Shown: in pieces, positions 11,548-22,600 of the stretch
Position numbering within the stretch: position 1 is the stretch's first letter
Layout of the letters: the number at the start of each line of letters is the position of its first letter
Origin: Dugong dugon
Taxonomy: Eukaryota > Chordata > Mammalia > Sirenia > Dugongidae
Reading direction: 5' to 3'
Assembly (NCBI GenBank): GCA_030035585.1
Contig: CM057481.1
Span: 5,791,128-5,855,127, forward strand
DNA length: 64,000 nucleotides
Notes under the pieces: model-generated
What the model was told of the DNA's origin: nothing
Database searches by the model: none
What the model saw: the letters and a program-made list of their open reading frames with translations, nothing else
Position numbers and translations under genes: made by a program

Positions 11548-11765
11548 TTTTACATTGAGTGCTTACTATATGCCAGATAAAGTGACTGGCACCTTTCCTG
11601 TTGTAATCTCAATAGGTCCTCAGAACATCCCCATCATCCTATTGACTTCATTTAACAGATGAGGCAAGGCCACAAAGTTTCAAGGAATTAGTAACTCACC
11701 CAGTCTCACAGTTCCTAAGGGTGGAGCTGGGATTTGTCTCAATTCTATACGCCTGCAGCGCCTTT
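11548..11765 (-). mobile_element. MIR SINE
   Basis: Inverted MIR: attgagtgcttactatatgc, the tttaacagatgaggcaagg block, then cacccagtctcacag and a degraded head. Confidence 0.75.
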
Positions 11766-12245
11766 GGCTTTATGAGAAATGTTTTCACTGAACCACATAG
11801 TTGTTGTGGGCTCCAGATTAATCAGACTCTCTGTATTTTCATTGCTTGGGGTTTGTTCAGCTAGTAAGCTGGAAGAAAAGTTTAATGGAATTGTAAGTCA
11901 CACATTTTTTTATTATTTTATTATTGTCTTTACACCATTGCTTTTTAGTGTTAATCCTCCCTTGCTAAAACGTCATTGTCAACAGAAACATTATTAAAAC
12001 AAAAATCTTGCTTCTGACCCTAATCTCCGAGCATAAATTTCGTTTTATTGGACATAAAATATAAAATAGATTTCTGTGTAAGAGAACAACTCTAAGTCAA
12101 CTTTGGACATTTTTCAATGGGTGCCTTAGGTTCTTCTTAACAGCACAAATTATTGCTAAATAACTTGACCAGACAGGCAATGAATTCCTGGAAATTCTAA
12201 TAGGAAAATTTTCAACAGAATAGTTTCTTTCAGCAAGCAGTATAT
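11766..12245. other. No gene seen
   Basis: AT-rich sequence without a recognised element. A few hundred bases after 11900 are repeat-poor. Confidence 0.4.
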
Positions 12246-12246
12246 T

Positions 12247-12265
12247 AAAAAAAAAAAAAAAAAAA
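12247..12265. repeat. Poly-A tract
   Basis: Nineteen As with no retroelement body that I recognise upstream. Confidence 0.9.
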
Positions 12266-12815
12266 GGAAGATGTAGTCTTTAGAGTGCTGGGGAATTGTT
12301 ATTTATCTCAAAAAGAGTTTCAACAGCAACTTTAAAAATTAATAACTTATGTATTAAAATAATAATTAACAAATAGAGAGGATGATAAAGAGAGAAGCAA
12401 GTGCAACCTTAATTGATTTTGTCTTAGTAGGTTCTTGGGATGAAGTGGATATTTTGTATTTGGACCTGCTTAGTATCATTACCCTCCTCTTTGGGCTACA
12501 ATGCTTGGATTTTCCCTTGGGGAACAAAGCCTTCCCGCCTGTATATAGTACTAATGGGACTGTCAGTCAAACACCTTGCCGTCCTCTAGCCAAGGGGTGG
12601 CCATGTGTCTCTGATTCGTTCTGATAACTGTGACCTTAAGAGCTGCCCATTAGTTCCTGGGGTCCTGGTTCCTATTGTTTCTAATCCTGATTTGATTTTA
12701 CTTTGACCCTGGAAGCTGTCGTATACACTTCCTGTGATTTTCTTTTCTATTCTGCTGATGTTAGACACGGTGGCTTTGTATTGCTTGTCACCAGAGAACC
12801 CTAACTGATACATTG
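12266..12815. other. No gene seen
   Basis: Unassigned sequence. Small frames on both strands (12382-12624 plus, 12586-12813 minus) have no recognisable domain. Confidence 0.4.
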
Positions 12816-12819
12816 GCTG

Positions 12820-13058
12820 ATCTAATGATGATGATGGTAGTAGTAGTAATAGTACTGGCAGCTAACATTGATTCTTTAGCTAATTGAATCTGCACAACAA
12901 CCTTATGAGGTAGATATTGATACATGTCTCCATTTTACAGATGAAGAATCTGAGACTTAAAGAAGTTACATGCCTTTCCCATAGTTAAACAAGTGGCGAA
13001 GCCAGGATTTGAACCCAAGGGTGATTTGGGAGCCTGAACTCCTAACCATTACGCTGAT
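12820..13058 (-). mobile_element. MIR SINE, nearly complete
   Basis: Inverted MIR with the ctcacaacaaccttatgagg-like block, ccattttacagatgaagaat, aagccaggatttgaaccca and the head cctaaccattacgct. A (GAT/GTA) trinucleotide run at 12822-12855 marks its 3' end. Confidence 0.88.
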
Positions 13059-14240
13059 TAAAAATGTGGAGAAGATGTATCAAAAGCGTACATTTATTTT
13101 AGTCCGTTTTTCGACTTATTAAGCGATTTTTTATCTCCAGAGTGGAATCGTTTCTCTTCCATATGTTTCATGATACAAAATAAGCTGCAGAATGGAAGTG
13201 CTTTTTTCTTGTCTTCATGTGGTAAATTAGAATAATTATTGTTAGTTAAGGGATATGAATGAAATGTCTTTATCAACCACCAAGTTAAATGGAATCTCTG
13301 TTTTAAACCACAGAAGATAATGCTCTTGACAGATTGTGAGTGACATGAAGAGAAGTGTTTACAGCAGGATCCAAATGGAGATGTTGCAGGAGAAAGCATC
13401 AATAGTTTAGGGAATAAAAAGCTCTGAGGGTTTGATGTCGACTGATGTCATCAGTGCAGCTTTACTCTTTTGCATCCTGGCAATAAAATAAGTTGGTACC
13501 TCCACATTTTCCCTGTTGATTTAAAAATGAGTGACAAAAAAGAAAAAAGAAAAGAGAGGAGAAGAAGCAAAGAAAAAAGAAATAAACAAACCATTGTTAC
13601 TGACGGTAGATTCCAATAGTAATGGCCTCCAAACCCTATTTTTATCGTTACATAGATAGATCTTGGATGTAATTCTAAATATATATTATTCTCTTCTGTC
13701 TTATGATTGTTGGTGCCACACCCATTCCTTCATATTCCCCTTGTCTTTATCTCTTTTCACACCCACACTCCCACCTACACACTCACACCCACACATGCAC
13801 AGATACTTTCTCTTCTGAGCACATCTGCACAGTAAAGTGTACTTGTCCAGGGAAAGGGCAATACCATTTGGTATTTGGCCCATTGACTCTGTGGTGAATT
13901 TGGATAATCATCTCCAAAGCCAAGCTGTCTCTTTTTTCATGTAATGGAGATCCCTGAGAGACTGGGGGTCCTCTCTCTCTCCTTTGGTTTATATCATTGT
14001 AGACCATCGTAAGGAAACACCAGCCTTGCCCCCACCCTACCCCACCCCTGGGGCCTCGCTCCTTGCCCAGAGAGTTGAAATGTGGTTAAAGTGAACAGTG
14101 AAAGCAGCTTTGATAACAACCCTTGGTCATGAACATGGATTCTTGGACTTTTGAAAGGGTGTTAAGAGTTACCTGTCCAAGTAGTTAGACTTTTAGACCA
14201 ATGCGGAGCCATGGATCACTTTTGTGCGGCCTTTCTAGCC
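13059..14240. other. Repeat-poor stretch with candidate conserved noncoding element and simple repeats
   Basis: 13080-13490 has no recognised repeat, mixed AT-rich composition and a homeodomain-like region (gaataattattgttagttaa); it is a candidate conserved element on appearance only. 13525-13590 is purine-rich, and 13740-13800 is CA-rich (cacacccacactcccac). No coding sequence is supported. Confidence 0.35.
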
Positions 14241-14785
14241 ATGCTCATGTAACTCCCACCCAAGTAATTAGGCAGGACTGTGTGCTATAGTAATTATGGC
14301 CCACCAAAGGGATTGGTTGGTTTTGCCATCCTCCTGGGCTTGAAGTGAGCCATCCCAGAGGCAGGAGAGAGAAGATACAACCACCACCAAAGAAAAAGAG
14401 CCAGCACATCCTTTGGACCTGGGATCCCTGTGCTGAGAAGCTCCTGGAACCAGGAGACAGAGAGAACTGTAACACTAAAGGCAGCAAGAAGCGGCAGCAG
14501 AGACCTGGCAGCAGGAGACAGCATGGGGGACTTCCCAGCTCACAAAGAGAGAAAGTGGAGTGCCTTTGGACGGAGGCCTAGGGCCAGGGAGAGATGTGCC
14601 TCCATGCACAGCTAAGAAGAGGCTGTCCTGATGCAAGAACTGCATCCTTGAGTGTTCCTGAGCCTGACTTGTAACCTGTTACTTCCCTAATAAATCCCAT
14701 AACTGTATGACCTGTGAGTTCTGGGGGGCCACTGCAATGAATTATTGAACCCAGAAGAGAGGTAGAGAGTGCCGTGGGAGGGACA
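14241..14785 (+). mobile_element. LTR of an ERVL/MaLR-like endogenous retrovirus
   Basis: A polyadenylation signal AATAAA lies at 14689-14694, about 90 bases before a terminal ACA at 14783-14785. Three bases later a TGGTGTCAG block resembles the tRNA-Leu primer-binding site of class III (ERVL/MaLR) elements. The left boundary is uncertain (14241 is a guess). The LTR body is purine-rich, as many MaLR LTRs are. Frames inside it are not genes. Confidence 0.55.
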
Positions 14786-14787
14786 GT

Positions 14788-14880
14788 TGGTGTCAGAGTT
14801 GGTGAAGATGGAGGACAGAGGAGGCATGTCGGACCTCTGCCTCAGGAGAATCATCCTGGGACTGTTGGTCTTGATTCTCC
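14788..14880 (+). other. Primer-binding site and leader remnant of the LTR element
   Basis: TGGTGTCAG at 14788-14796 follows the LTR end by two bases, the normal position of a retroviral primer-binding site. Roughly 80 bases of leader-like sequence follow and then nothing recognisable, so the interior is lost or was cut off on the 3' side. Confidence 0.5.
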
Positions 14881-14960
14881 TTTCCTCTTGTAAAGTTAGA
14901 GGAGGTCAGATACCATCCCCACATTGTTTTTACAACGAGTAAAATTTTTTCCATTAAAAT

Positions 14961-14990
14961 TAAGGGCCGACTTAACTTTGTCGGCTTTTA
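14961..14990. repeat. Short perfect hairpin
   Basis: The arm 14961-14971 (TAAGGGCCGAC) can pair with 14980-14990 (GTCGGCTTTTA) over 11 positions, two of them G-U if transcribed, around an 8-base loop. A T run follows at 15038-15065. Its origin is unknown; it could be a piece of a small DNA transposon. Confidence 0.6.
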
Positions 14991-15037
14991 GTTTTGCCAT
15001 AAAAAAGGACGTGGTTAAAAAAACTATCATTCACTGT

Positions 15038-15065
15038 TGTTTTTTTTTTTTTTTTTTTTTTTTTT
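15038..15065. repeat. Poly-T tract
   Basis: About 28 Ts preceded by an A/T-rich segment. It may be the polyA end of a minus-strand retroelement whose body I cannot name. Confidence 0.85.
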
Positions 15066-15069
15066 CAGA

Positions 15070-16100
15070 AGAGATTGGCCATTTAAACACTGAAAGAATA
15101 GAAGGCATAATCTTAGAATTCAGATGATTGAATATATTAGGCATTATGAAAAGCTGACAGTTTTGTCTTTGTGCCATTTCACCACCAATGAATGAAGACT
15201 TCTTTGTGGATTGGCATCAGCCTTTTAACTGGCTTTTAGGAACCCCTGATTTAGTCCAACCTTTATCTGATGCTTGCTTCTTCTGTAAAGATTTCTGCCA
15301 CGGGAATATTCCATTTATGCTTGAATACTTCAGTGAAGGGGAACTCATTTTTTATATAAACAACCAATTGTATCTTTGGACAGTGCTCTTAGAAAGTTCT
15401 TTCTTATGTCAAATTGAAATCTCTCTCCTTGCAGCTTCTACTCATTGTTTAGATGGGGGATAATTTGGAGCTGAATAGACAAAGACTGAGCCTCTTCGTG
15501 CATAATGGCTCCATGAATTTATGATTGCCGTCATAGCCCCCCTTCTCATCTCTCTCTCGTTGCTCTACAGCTCAAGTCTTCTCTAAATCATCTTATTTCA
15601 GTTGATCTGATTATGTGCATTTGAATATGCACAGTCATCCTGTTGAAATCCATTTCACAGTGCTGGGCTTAGAGCTGTACACATTGTCGCAGGAGTGGTT
15701 TGCAGGCTCAAGGCAGCATATCTTACATTTGGAGTCATTCTGCAGGCCTGTGTCAACTGCCTGTTATGTGTATAGCTCCACTAGGTCCTGGGAGAGCTGC
15801 TGGAACGAGTCAGCTCTGGATCCAGTCCTCAGTTTAGTCCTCAAATTTAGTGGAGGGATAAGATACACATTTCTAAATCGCAAAGTAGATGGTGGAGTAC
15901 ACCATCAGAGAACTGGAGACGGACTCGATGGGAGGATTAGCAGGAAGCACCGAATGCTTCCTTTGAGAGGATCAGGTAGCTATCCTGGGAGTTGTGGCAC
16001 TGGACCTCACAAAAATAGAGTGGACATATCACAATGGAGGGAGAGCACTCCTAATAGACAAAATGGCATGAGCCAGAGCGGAGTGTGCAAGTGCAGGGCA
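15070..16100. other. No gene seen; possible very old repeat pieces
   Basis: Contains the longest unexplained open frame (15615-16316, plus, 233 codons), but its last third is the RTE derivative at 16105-16402 and the rest shows no domain. 15350-15520 has the flavour of an old mammal-wide repeat. I do not support a gene. Confidence 0.45.
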
Positions 16101-16104
16101 TCTT

Positions 16105-16402
16105 CCATATTGTTGCCTTATTTATTGGCTTTAGGCTGTCATATAGGTTGCTTTAGGAAGAAGGGTCTGGCGTTCTGCTTCTGGAAATTAGCCAGTGAAA
16201 ATCCTATGGAGCACAACAGATTATTGTCCAATATAGTGCCGGAAGCTGTTCTCCCTGGTTTGGAAGACCCTCAGAATACGCATTGGCCACTGCAATGGAC
16301 TCAGGCATACCAGTGATTGTGAAGATGGCGTGGGACTGGTGGGGTTCATTTCATTGTTCACGGAGTCGCCCTGAGTCAGAGCCAACTTGAAGGCAACTGT
16401 CA
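16105..16402 (+). mobile_element. Internally deleted RTE derivative
   Basis: The head portion reads gaagaagggtctggcg...aattagccagtgaaaatcc and atagtgccggaag. It is followed directly by the RTE 3' end (caatggactcaggcatacc, gtgaagatggcg, gagtcagagccaactt). The junction (ctcagaatac, then the 3' block) matches that of the copy at 51295-51690, so both belong to one short family. Confidence 0.8.
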
Positions 16403-16409
16403 ACGTAGG

Positions 16410-16790
16410 TTGTCTGGTGTAATGGTGCCCTAGTGCCCATCCACGGGACCCTGCGTCTCCACCTGTCTGTAGCACAGTGAGCTCTCCCTTCGCCTGAGAT
16501 TATGTGCTTTTTCTCATTTGGGGGGATGAAAATTGCCTTGCCTTAATTTAGAAGGATGAGGATAATAAATGATGGTTTTGTTTGGTTTTAATGTCCTAAT
16601 TGGCAAAATAATAACCTGGTCACTCATGTTGATGTCTGTTATTTTTTATTAAATTTTTAAATGAAAACTTTTTTTTTCCTCTCTCCCTTTGTTTTTAATG
16701 TAGTTTTTCTAGTGTGTAAAAGGGAAAAGTCTAGAAACCATGATTTTAGCAAATATCTATTAAAGGATAAATGAAGCGGCGTAGCAACAG
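16410..16790. other. No gene seen
   Basis: Unassigned AT-rich sequence with T runs near 16670. Confidence 0.4.
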
Positions 16791-16794
16791 CAAC

Positions 16795-17005
16795 AACACA
16801 TGTTCACAAAGTGCTTACTATGGAGCAGCACCATGCTAATAAGCCTCTTCTAGTTGTAGCTCATGTTATCCTCACAGCAGCCTAAAGGAAGTATACATAA
16901 AACTACTGTCTGCATTTCAGATGAGGAAACTGAGGCCTAAAAAGATGAAGTAACCTCCAAAGGTCACATAGTAAGTAGCTGAGCTGGGGGATGGACTCCA
17001 AAGTT
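16795..17005 (-). mobile_element. MIR SINE
   Basis: Inverted MIR: acaaagtgcttactatgg, catttcagatgaggaaactg, ggtcacatagtaagtagctg. Confidence 0.85.
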
Positions 17006-17850
17006 CACAAAGGCTTTCCGTCATTGTTGGAAGTAAGGGACTCAGATCTGATTTGCAAAATTGGCTCTACAAGGTAGCACGTTGTTATTCTATTTAGAGG
17101 ACTTGAAAGCAGATTCAGCGATTCAATTATATTTAATCTGTAATTAACTCCCTCCCAAGCAGCTAATGGTGCATAACCTGGACACTACTGTGTTGGATGG
17201 GCAAAGAGTAGAACAAAATGGCTCCCGTTAGAGAAAGCTTATCTTAAACAAGGTCCCTGGGATTGGGGTGGCTTTCTGGCTCCAAAACAAAACCCTTCTC
17301 TGGGAACTGCTCACTGATCCATAGAAATAGGGTCCCAGAGCTAAGTCTGTAATGTTTGACTCTGCTACTCAGGATAAAGCTGATTGGTCTAAGGGTGGCA
17401 TCTGACCTGGCTCATGCCAATCAGAGTTTCTTTCTTAAAATCTGGAATTTTGAACTGAGAGCAAAAGGTAGATATTTATGGTATTTGAGTCCTTTAAATG
17501 GTAATGCTCTAGGGATTCTAAGCTCCCACCTCCCAGCTCTGTAGAGCTTCCTTGCCTTCTGTTCTACAAGCTTAGTTATTCTTTTCTCAATTTGATGACA
17601 TACTGCAGTAATCTTCCAGTAAGTTGTTTTTGAGTAGACTTGCTAGGATTAGTCTATATTTTTTTTGCCACCAAAGTTAGCTAACACAGAAATAAAAGAA
17701 ATGAAGACTTAGCAAAATTTGTTGACGCATGTGATAAAGGCTACATCCACATGGTTGGAATTCTTATTATATTTAATTTTGGGTGTGTATATGTATATCT
17801 GTGTGTGATTGAATGATTTAGTATTTTACCAGATGTTATAGAGACTTACT
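17006..17850. other. No gene; possible ancient DNA-transposon-like piece at 17200-17500
   Basis: The wording ctggctcatgccaatcagag at about 17407 recalls an old mammalian repeat, but I cannot assign it. The rest is unassigned. Confidence 0.35.
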
Positions 17851-17854
17851 ATTT

Positions 17855-18086
17855 TCGTCAGCATTATCATCATAACAGCTCTTGTTTGTGAAGAATGTTC
17901 TAGACTCAGCCTCTGTCTTAAGCAGTTTGCCTACAAAATAACAATTATTACATGATTATAATAATACCATCAAGTGAATACCATTATTACTCCCATTTTA
18001 TAGTTTGGGAAGCAGAGGCTGAGAACCTTGCTGACAGGTTCTGGAAAGTGATGTAGCAATGATTTGAACCCATATTTGTCGCACTG
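17855..18086 (-). mobile_element. MIR SINE, diverged
   Basis: Inverted MIR: ttactcccattttatagttt, gaggctgagaacc, gatttgaacccatat. Confidence 0.7.
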
Positions 18087-18095
18087 CAAAGAAAT

Positions 18096-18693
18096 GTTGT
18101 TGTTAGGTGCCATTGAGTCAGTTCTGACTCATAGTGACCCTGTGTACAACAGAAGGAGGCACTGCCCAGTCTTGCACCATCCTCATGATCATTGTTATTC
18201 TTGAGCCCATTGTTGCAGGCGCTGTGTCAATCCATCTCATTGAGAGTCTTCCTCTTTTTCACTGACCATCCACTTTACCAAGCATGATGTCTTTCTCCAG
18301 GGACTGATTCCTCCTGATAACATGTCCAAAGTATGTGAGATGATCTTTTGTCATCCTCACTTGTAAGGAGCATTCTGGCTGTACGTCTTCCAAGACAGAC
18401 TTGTTTGTTCTCTTGGCAATCCATGGTATATTCAATATTTTTTGCCAACCCTACAACTCACGTAAGGCCTTCTTTATTCATTGTCCAGCTTTCTTATGCA
18501 TATGAGGCAGTTGAAAACACCACGGCTTGCGTCAGGCGCACCTTAGTCCTCAAAGTGACATCTTTGCTTTTGAACACTTTAAAGAGGTCTTTAGCGGCAG
18601 CTTTGCCCAGTGCAGTGCGTTGTTTGATTTCTTGACTGCTGCTTCCATGGGTCTTGATTGTGGATCCAAGTAAAATGAAATCCTTGACAACTT
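18096..18693 (-). mobile_element. RTE LINE 3' end, 598 bp, 5'-truncated
   Basis: A minus-strand copy of the last ~600 bases of the RTE at 29991-32909, including the C-terminal coding part and the tgttgttaggtgcc tail. It is flanked by a perfect 9-base TSD, CAAAGAAAT at 18087-18095 and 18694-18702, so both boundaries are exact. Confidence 0.93.
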
Positions 18694-18939
18694 CAAAGAA
18701 ATACTACACTCTTAATCTCTGCATTGCGGTATATAGATGTGGTTCTACCCCAAGGATGCTACATTCTGGGTTTATTGTTTTCTTCATGTTAAATGTGGAA
18801 ATGGAATGGAGAAAGTATTGTACTTTTTGGAAATTTGGTACTCTATTTTTGTTGTCTTAATTTCATTATCCTCCCTTTTATGCAGATTATGTTGTTTGAG
18901 GAGGGTGGGGATCAGACAAGTAGGGCACAACATTAGATG

Positions 18940-19305
18940 AAGTGTCCTGATAAGGCCTCTTTGAGGAGGTAGCATTGAAACTGAGACAGAATAACAAAAA
19001 TGAGGCAGTCATGCAAAGGTCAGGGAGAGGGTGCTCCAGGAGAGGGAAGAACGAATGCAGAAGCACTGGTTTAGGGATGAATACAGTGTGTTCAGACAAT
19101 GGAAGGTAAATACATATGGCTGCAGAGGAGACAGTGAGGGAGTGAGTGGTAAGAGATGGTGGAGAGGAAGGCAAGGGCTGGATTATTTAGGGTCTTATAG
19201 GCCATAGTAGGGAACGTGGATTTTATTATAAGCACATTGGGAAGCCACTGGGAAACTCAAAGGAGAGGAGTAATATGACCTGGTTTATACTGTAAAAGAT
19301 AGAGT
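18940..19305 (+). mobile_element. Ancient mammal-wide repeat, left half
   Basis: The order aaggcctctttgaggaggta, tccaggagagggaaga, ggtcttataggccata, gtggattttattataag and gggaagccactggg is a well-known old mammalian interspersed repeat whose family name I cannot give with certainty. The element resumes after 22015. Confidence 0.6.
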
Positions 19306-19690
19306 CTGCTTCTGGTAATGGTAGACTAGTCAACAATCCTTCCACAGATCAACTAGGAAAGCGAGACAAAATAAAAAGAAAATATTTGTTTGAAAGCATT
19401 GAGCTACCAAAGCCACCAGGACTTGAGGAACCAGAATCCTGGAGAGAGAAATGTGCACCGAAGTGACCTTGACATTCTTATTCTTTTTCTCTTTGAATCA
19501 TTTGCTCATTTGTAAATGATAAAGCCCTAAGAGGCTAAAAAGCCCAATAGAAAGCAGCATTTATGAGGCAGGGAAGTTGAGCAGATGTTTTGGTAGTCCT
19601 AGAATGCAAAAATTTTAAATAGCAGACCAAGCAACGTATAAAAAGGATAATGCATCATGAGCAAGTTGTATTTATTACTGGAATGAAAGG

Positions 19691-20005
19691 GTGCACAACC
19701 TAAATAAATGGAAGGACATAATATATGCATGGATTGGACAGTTCAGTGTGGTCAATAGTTTGGTTTTTTCCAAATTGATCTCTGGATTCAGTGCAACCCC
19801 AATCAAAATCCCAGAATGCAAATGGTCAAGAGCAGGAAAGACAATTCTAAAAAATAATCAGAACAAAGATGGAGGACTTAGATTATCAGATACCCAGTCT
19901 TATTATAAAGCTACAGTAATTAGGATAGTGTGGTATGGTTACAAAGATAAACAAATAGATCAGTGGAACAGAACAGAGATTACAGACATAGAGCCACTTG
20001 CATAG
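19691..20005 (+). pseudogene. L1 ORF2 C-terminal fragment
   Basis: A 104-codon piece aligned by eye with the region after the reverse transcriptase of ORF2p, the same region seen at 1804-2337 on the other strand. It has no catalytic motif and is not a gene. Confidence 0.85.
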
Positions 20006-20362
20006 GGACACTTGATTTTTCAGGAAAATGACACTGCAGAGCAGTAAGGAAAGGATGATCATTTCATTCAGTGGTGCTGAGTCAATTGAGTATGTGTGGA
20101 AAAAAAATGAAACTACAACCCCTTCCTCACATCATAAGCAAAACTAAATTCCAGTTGAATTGCTGATCTGCATGTGAGAGGTAGAACAACAAAGCATCTA
20201 CAAGATAACATAGTAGAATACTTTATGATTTGGGGGTAGCCAAATATTTCTTAAACAGGACACAACACTAACCAAGCAGCATTATTTATAATAGCCAGAA
20301 AGTGGAAACAGCCCAAAGGTCTGTCAACTAATGAATAGATAAATAAATGTGGTATGTCCACA

Positions 20363-20582
20363 CCAAACCAAAAAACCAAACTCGTTGTCATCGAATCAAT
20401 TCTAACTCATAGTGACCCAGTAGGACAGAGTAGAACTGCCCCACATGGTTTCCAAGGCTGTAATCTTTATGGAATTAGTCTGTGACATTTTTCTCCTGCA
20501 TAGTGGCTAATGGGTTCAAATTGCTTACGTTTCAGTTAGAAGCTGAGCACTTTAACCACTGTACCACCAGCGGTAATAATCA
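20363..20582 (-). mobile_element. AfroSINE (tRNA-derived SINE)
   Basis: Inverted copy: tail complement tcatcgaatcaattctaact on the left, then the ggacagagtagaactgccc block, and head complement aaccactgtaccaccag on the right. It sits inside the L1M at 19306-22014 and is therefore younger. Confidence 0.92.
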
Positions 20583-22014
20583 GCAAGAAAAAGAAATGAA
20601 GTACTGATACATACTGTAACATGGATGAACCATGAAACATTCATGCTAGGTGAAAGAAGCCAGTCACAAAAGACTATGTATGTATTATATGATTTCACTT
20701 ATATGAAATGTCCATAGTGGCAAATCACTAGAGATAGAAAGTGGATTAGTAGTTGCTTAGGGCTTGGTAAGCATGAGGGTGAAGGAATGGAGAGTGACAG
20801 TTGGTGAGTATGGGGTTTCTTTTTGGGGTTATTAGAATGTTCTAAAATAAGATTATGGTGATTGTTGCACAATCCTGTGAATATACTAAAAAACTTTGAA
20901 TGGTACATTTTACATGGGTGAGTTGTATGGTATGTGAATTACATTTCAGTAAAACTATTAAAAAAGCAGTAACCAAAAATGAAGAGATAAATATATTAGA
21001 CTACATTAAAATTAATAATTTTTGTACCAAAGATACCACTAAGGGGAAGAAAAGGCAAGCCACAGGATGGGAGGTGATAATGTTTCATTTTTTTCCCACA
21101 TGGATACTCAATTGACTTAGCTCCTGACAATGGACTAGTATCCAGACTATATAAATATCTTCTACAAATCAATAAGAGAAAGACAGATAACCTAATAGAA
21201 AGTGGGCAAAGAATATGAACAAGCTCTTCACAAAAGAACATATCCATATGGCTAATAAGCATACGAAAATGTGTTTATCATAATTAGTCATCACGGAAAT
21301 ACAAAATTAAATGACAATGAGACACCCACCAGAATGTCTAAATGAAAATAAAAAACAAAACAAAACTGATATCAAGGGTTGACAAGGATATGAAGCAACT
21401 AGAACTCTCATGCACTGCTGTGGGGCTGAAAATTAATGCAATCATTTTGGAAAACTAGCAGTATCTACTAGCACTGAACAATTATATGCCCTATGACCTT
21501 ACAATTCCACTAATAGATATATGCCAAAAACCATGAGAATGTTCACAGCTTCATTATTTTTAGCCCCCAAAGTAGAACTCAATCTAAATGGTCATCAACA
21601 GTAGAATAAATAAATAAATGGTATATTCATATACACCAAAATATTTGTAGAGCAATGAAAATCAGTTACTTCTACTTGCAGTATCAAAGATGAGTCTTAC
21701 TAATAGAAGAAGCCAGATACAAAGTAGTATATACCGTATGATACCATTCACACAAAATCCAAAACCATGTAAAACCAATCCATGCTGGTAGAGGTCAAGA
21801 GGATGGTTACCTTTGAGATGGAGGAGGAGGGAATTAATTGGGAGACAGTATAAAATGTGCTTCTAGGGTGCTGGTAATAGTGTATTTCATGATTTGGGTG
21901 GTGGTTACATGGGTATGTTCACTCTGAAAATTCATTAATGCTTTATGGACTTTTTTCTATGTACATTATACTTCAATAAATACTTTTTGTGGAACACATT
22001 GAAGCAGTACAAAA

Positions 22015-22425
22015 ATGAGAGGTGGATTTGGGTAGTTTCTGTGATATCTAGGTGAGATGATGAGAGATGGATTTAGGACGTTTCTGTGATACCCAGGTGA
22101 GATGATGAGAGATGGATTTAGGAAGTTTCTGCAATATCCAGGTGAGATGATGAGAGATGGTTTTAGGAAGTTTCTGCGATATCCAGGTGAGATGATGAGA
22201 GATGGATTTAGGACGTTTCTGTGATATCCAGGTGAGATGATGAGAGATGGATTTAGGAAGTTTCTGTGATATCCAGGTGAGATGATGAGAGATGGTTTTA
22301 GGAAGTTTCTGCGATATCCAGGTGAGATGATGAGAGATGGATTTAGGAAGTTTCTGTGATATCCAGGTGAGATGATGAGAGATGGATTTAGGAAGTTTCT
22401 GTGATATCCAGGTGAGAAGAGATGA
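22015..22425. repeat. 45-bp minisatellite, about nine units
   Basis: Units begin ggtgagatga at 22051, 22096, 22141, 22186, 22231, 22276, 22321 and 22366, with a last partial unit at 22411, so the period is exactly 45. A partial unit precedes 22051. Variant sites (gacg/gaag; ggatttt/ggttttt; tctgtg/tctgcg) repeat in blocks of three units, giving a 135-base higher-order pattern in units 1-6. The array grew at the tccaggtgaga site of the ancient repeat annotated at 22426. Confidence 0.97.
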
Positions 22426-22600
22426 TGGTGGTTGGACTCAGGGTAGCCGTGGGAATAGAAGTGAATGGATTTGAGAGGTAGTTAGGAGGCAATGTGGACA
22501 TGAATGACTTGGTGATGGATTCAATACGGGCAATACAGTGAGGTCATATGTAACGATGACTACCAGTTTTCAACACCTGGATGGATGGTGCACCACACGG
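22426..22600 (+). mobile_element. Ancient mammal-wide repeat, right half
   Basis: gagatgatggtggttggact, gaagtgaatggatttgagag, then gatggattcaatac continue the element seen at 18940-19305. The two halves are split by the L1M insertion and the minisatellite. Confidence 0.55.

Larger units (their letters stand above)
19306..22014 (+). mobile_element. Internally deleted old L1 (L1M-type)
   Basis: 19306-19400 resembles an L1 5' UTR (ctggtaatggtagactagtc, acagatcaactagg). 19691-20005 encodes an ORF2 C-terminal piece (LNKWKDIIYAWIGQFSVV, GGLRLSDTQSYYKA, IDQWNRTE). The rest is the ORF2 end and 3' UTR, up to ttcaataaatac near 21980. Most of ORF1 and the endonuclease/RT is missing. It splits an ancient repeat and was itself hit by an AfroSINE. 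Confidence 0.82.

Noticed and set aside
14961..15065. Hairpin plus T run as a bacterial-type terminator
   Set aside because: The DNA is clearly mammalian, and the T run begins about 48 bases after the stem, not directly after it.
15615..16316. 233-codon plus-strand open frame, the longest without an assigned repeat origin at its start
   Set aside because: The last third is RTE-derivative text, the remainder has no domain or compositional bias, and the frame crosses a repeat boundary.
22051..22410. Antisense reading frame open through all the 45-base units
   Set aside because: 45 is a multiple of three, so one open unit is enough to keep the frame open throughout. There is no start codon or flanking coding context.
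22051..22411. Regular direct repeats resembling a CRISPR array
   Set aside because: The 45-base units are contiguous with no unique spacers and lie in mammalian repeat DNA, so this is a minisatellite.
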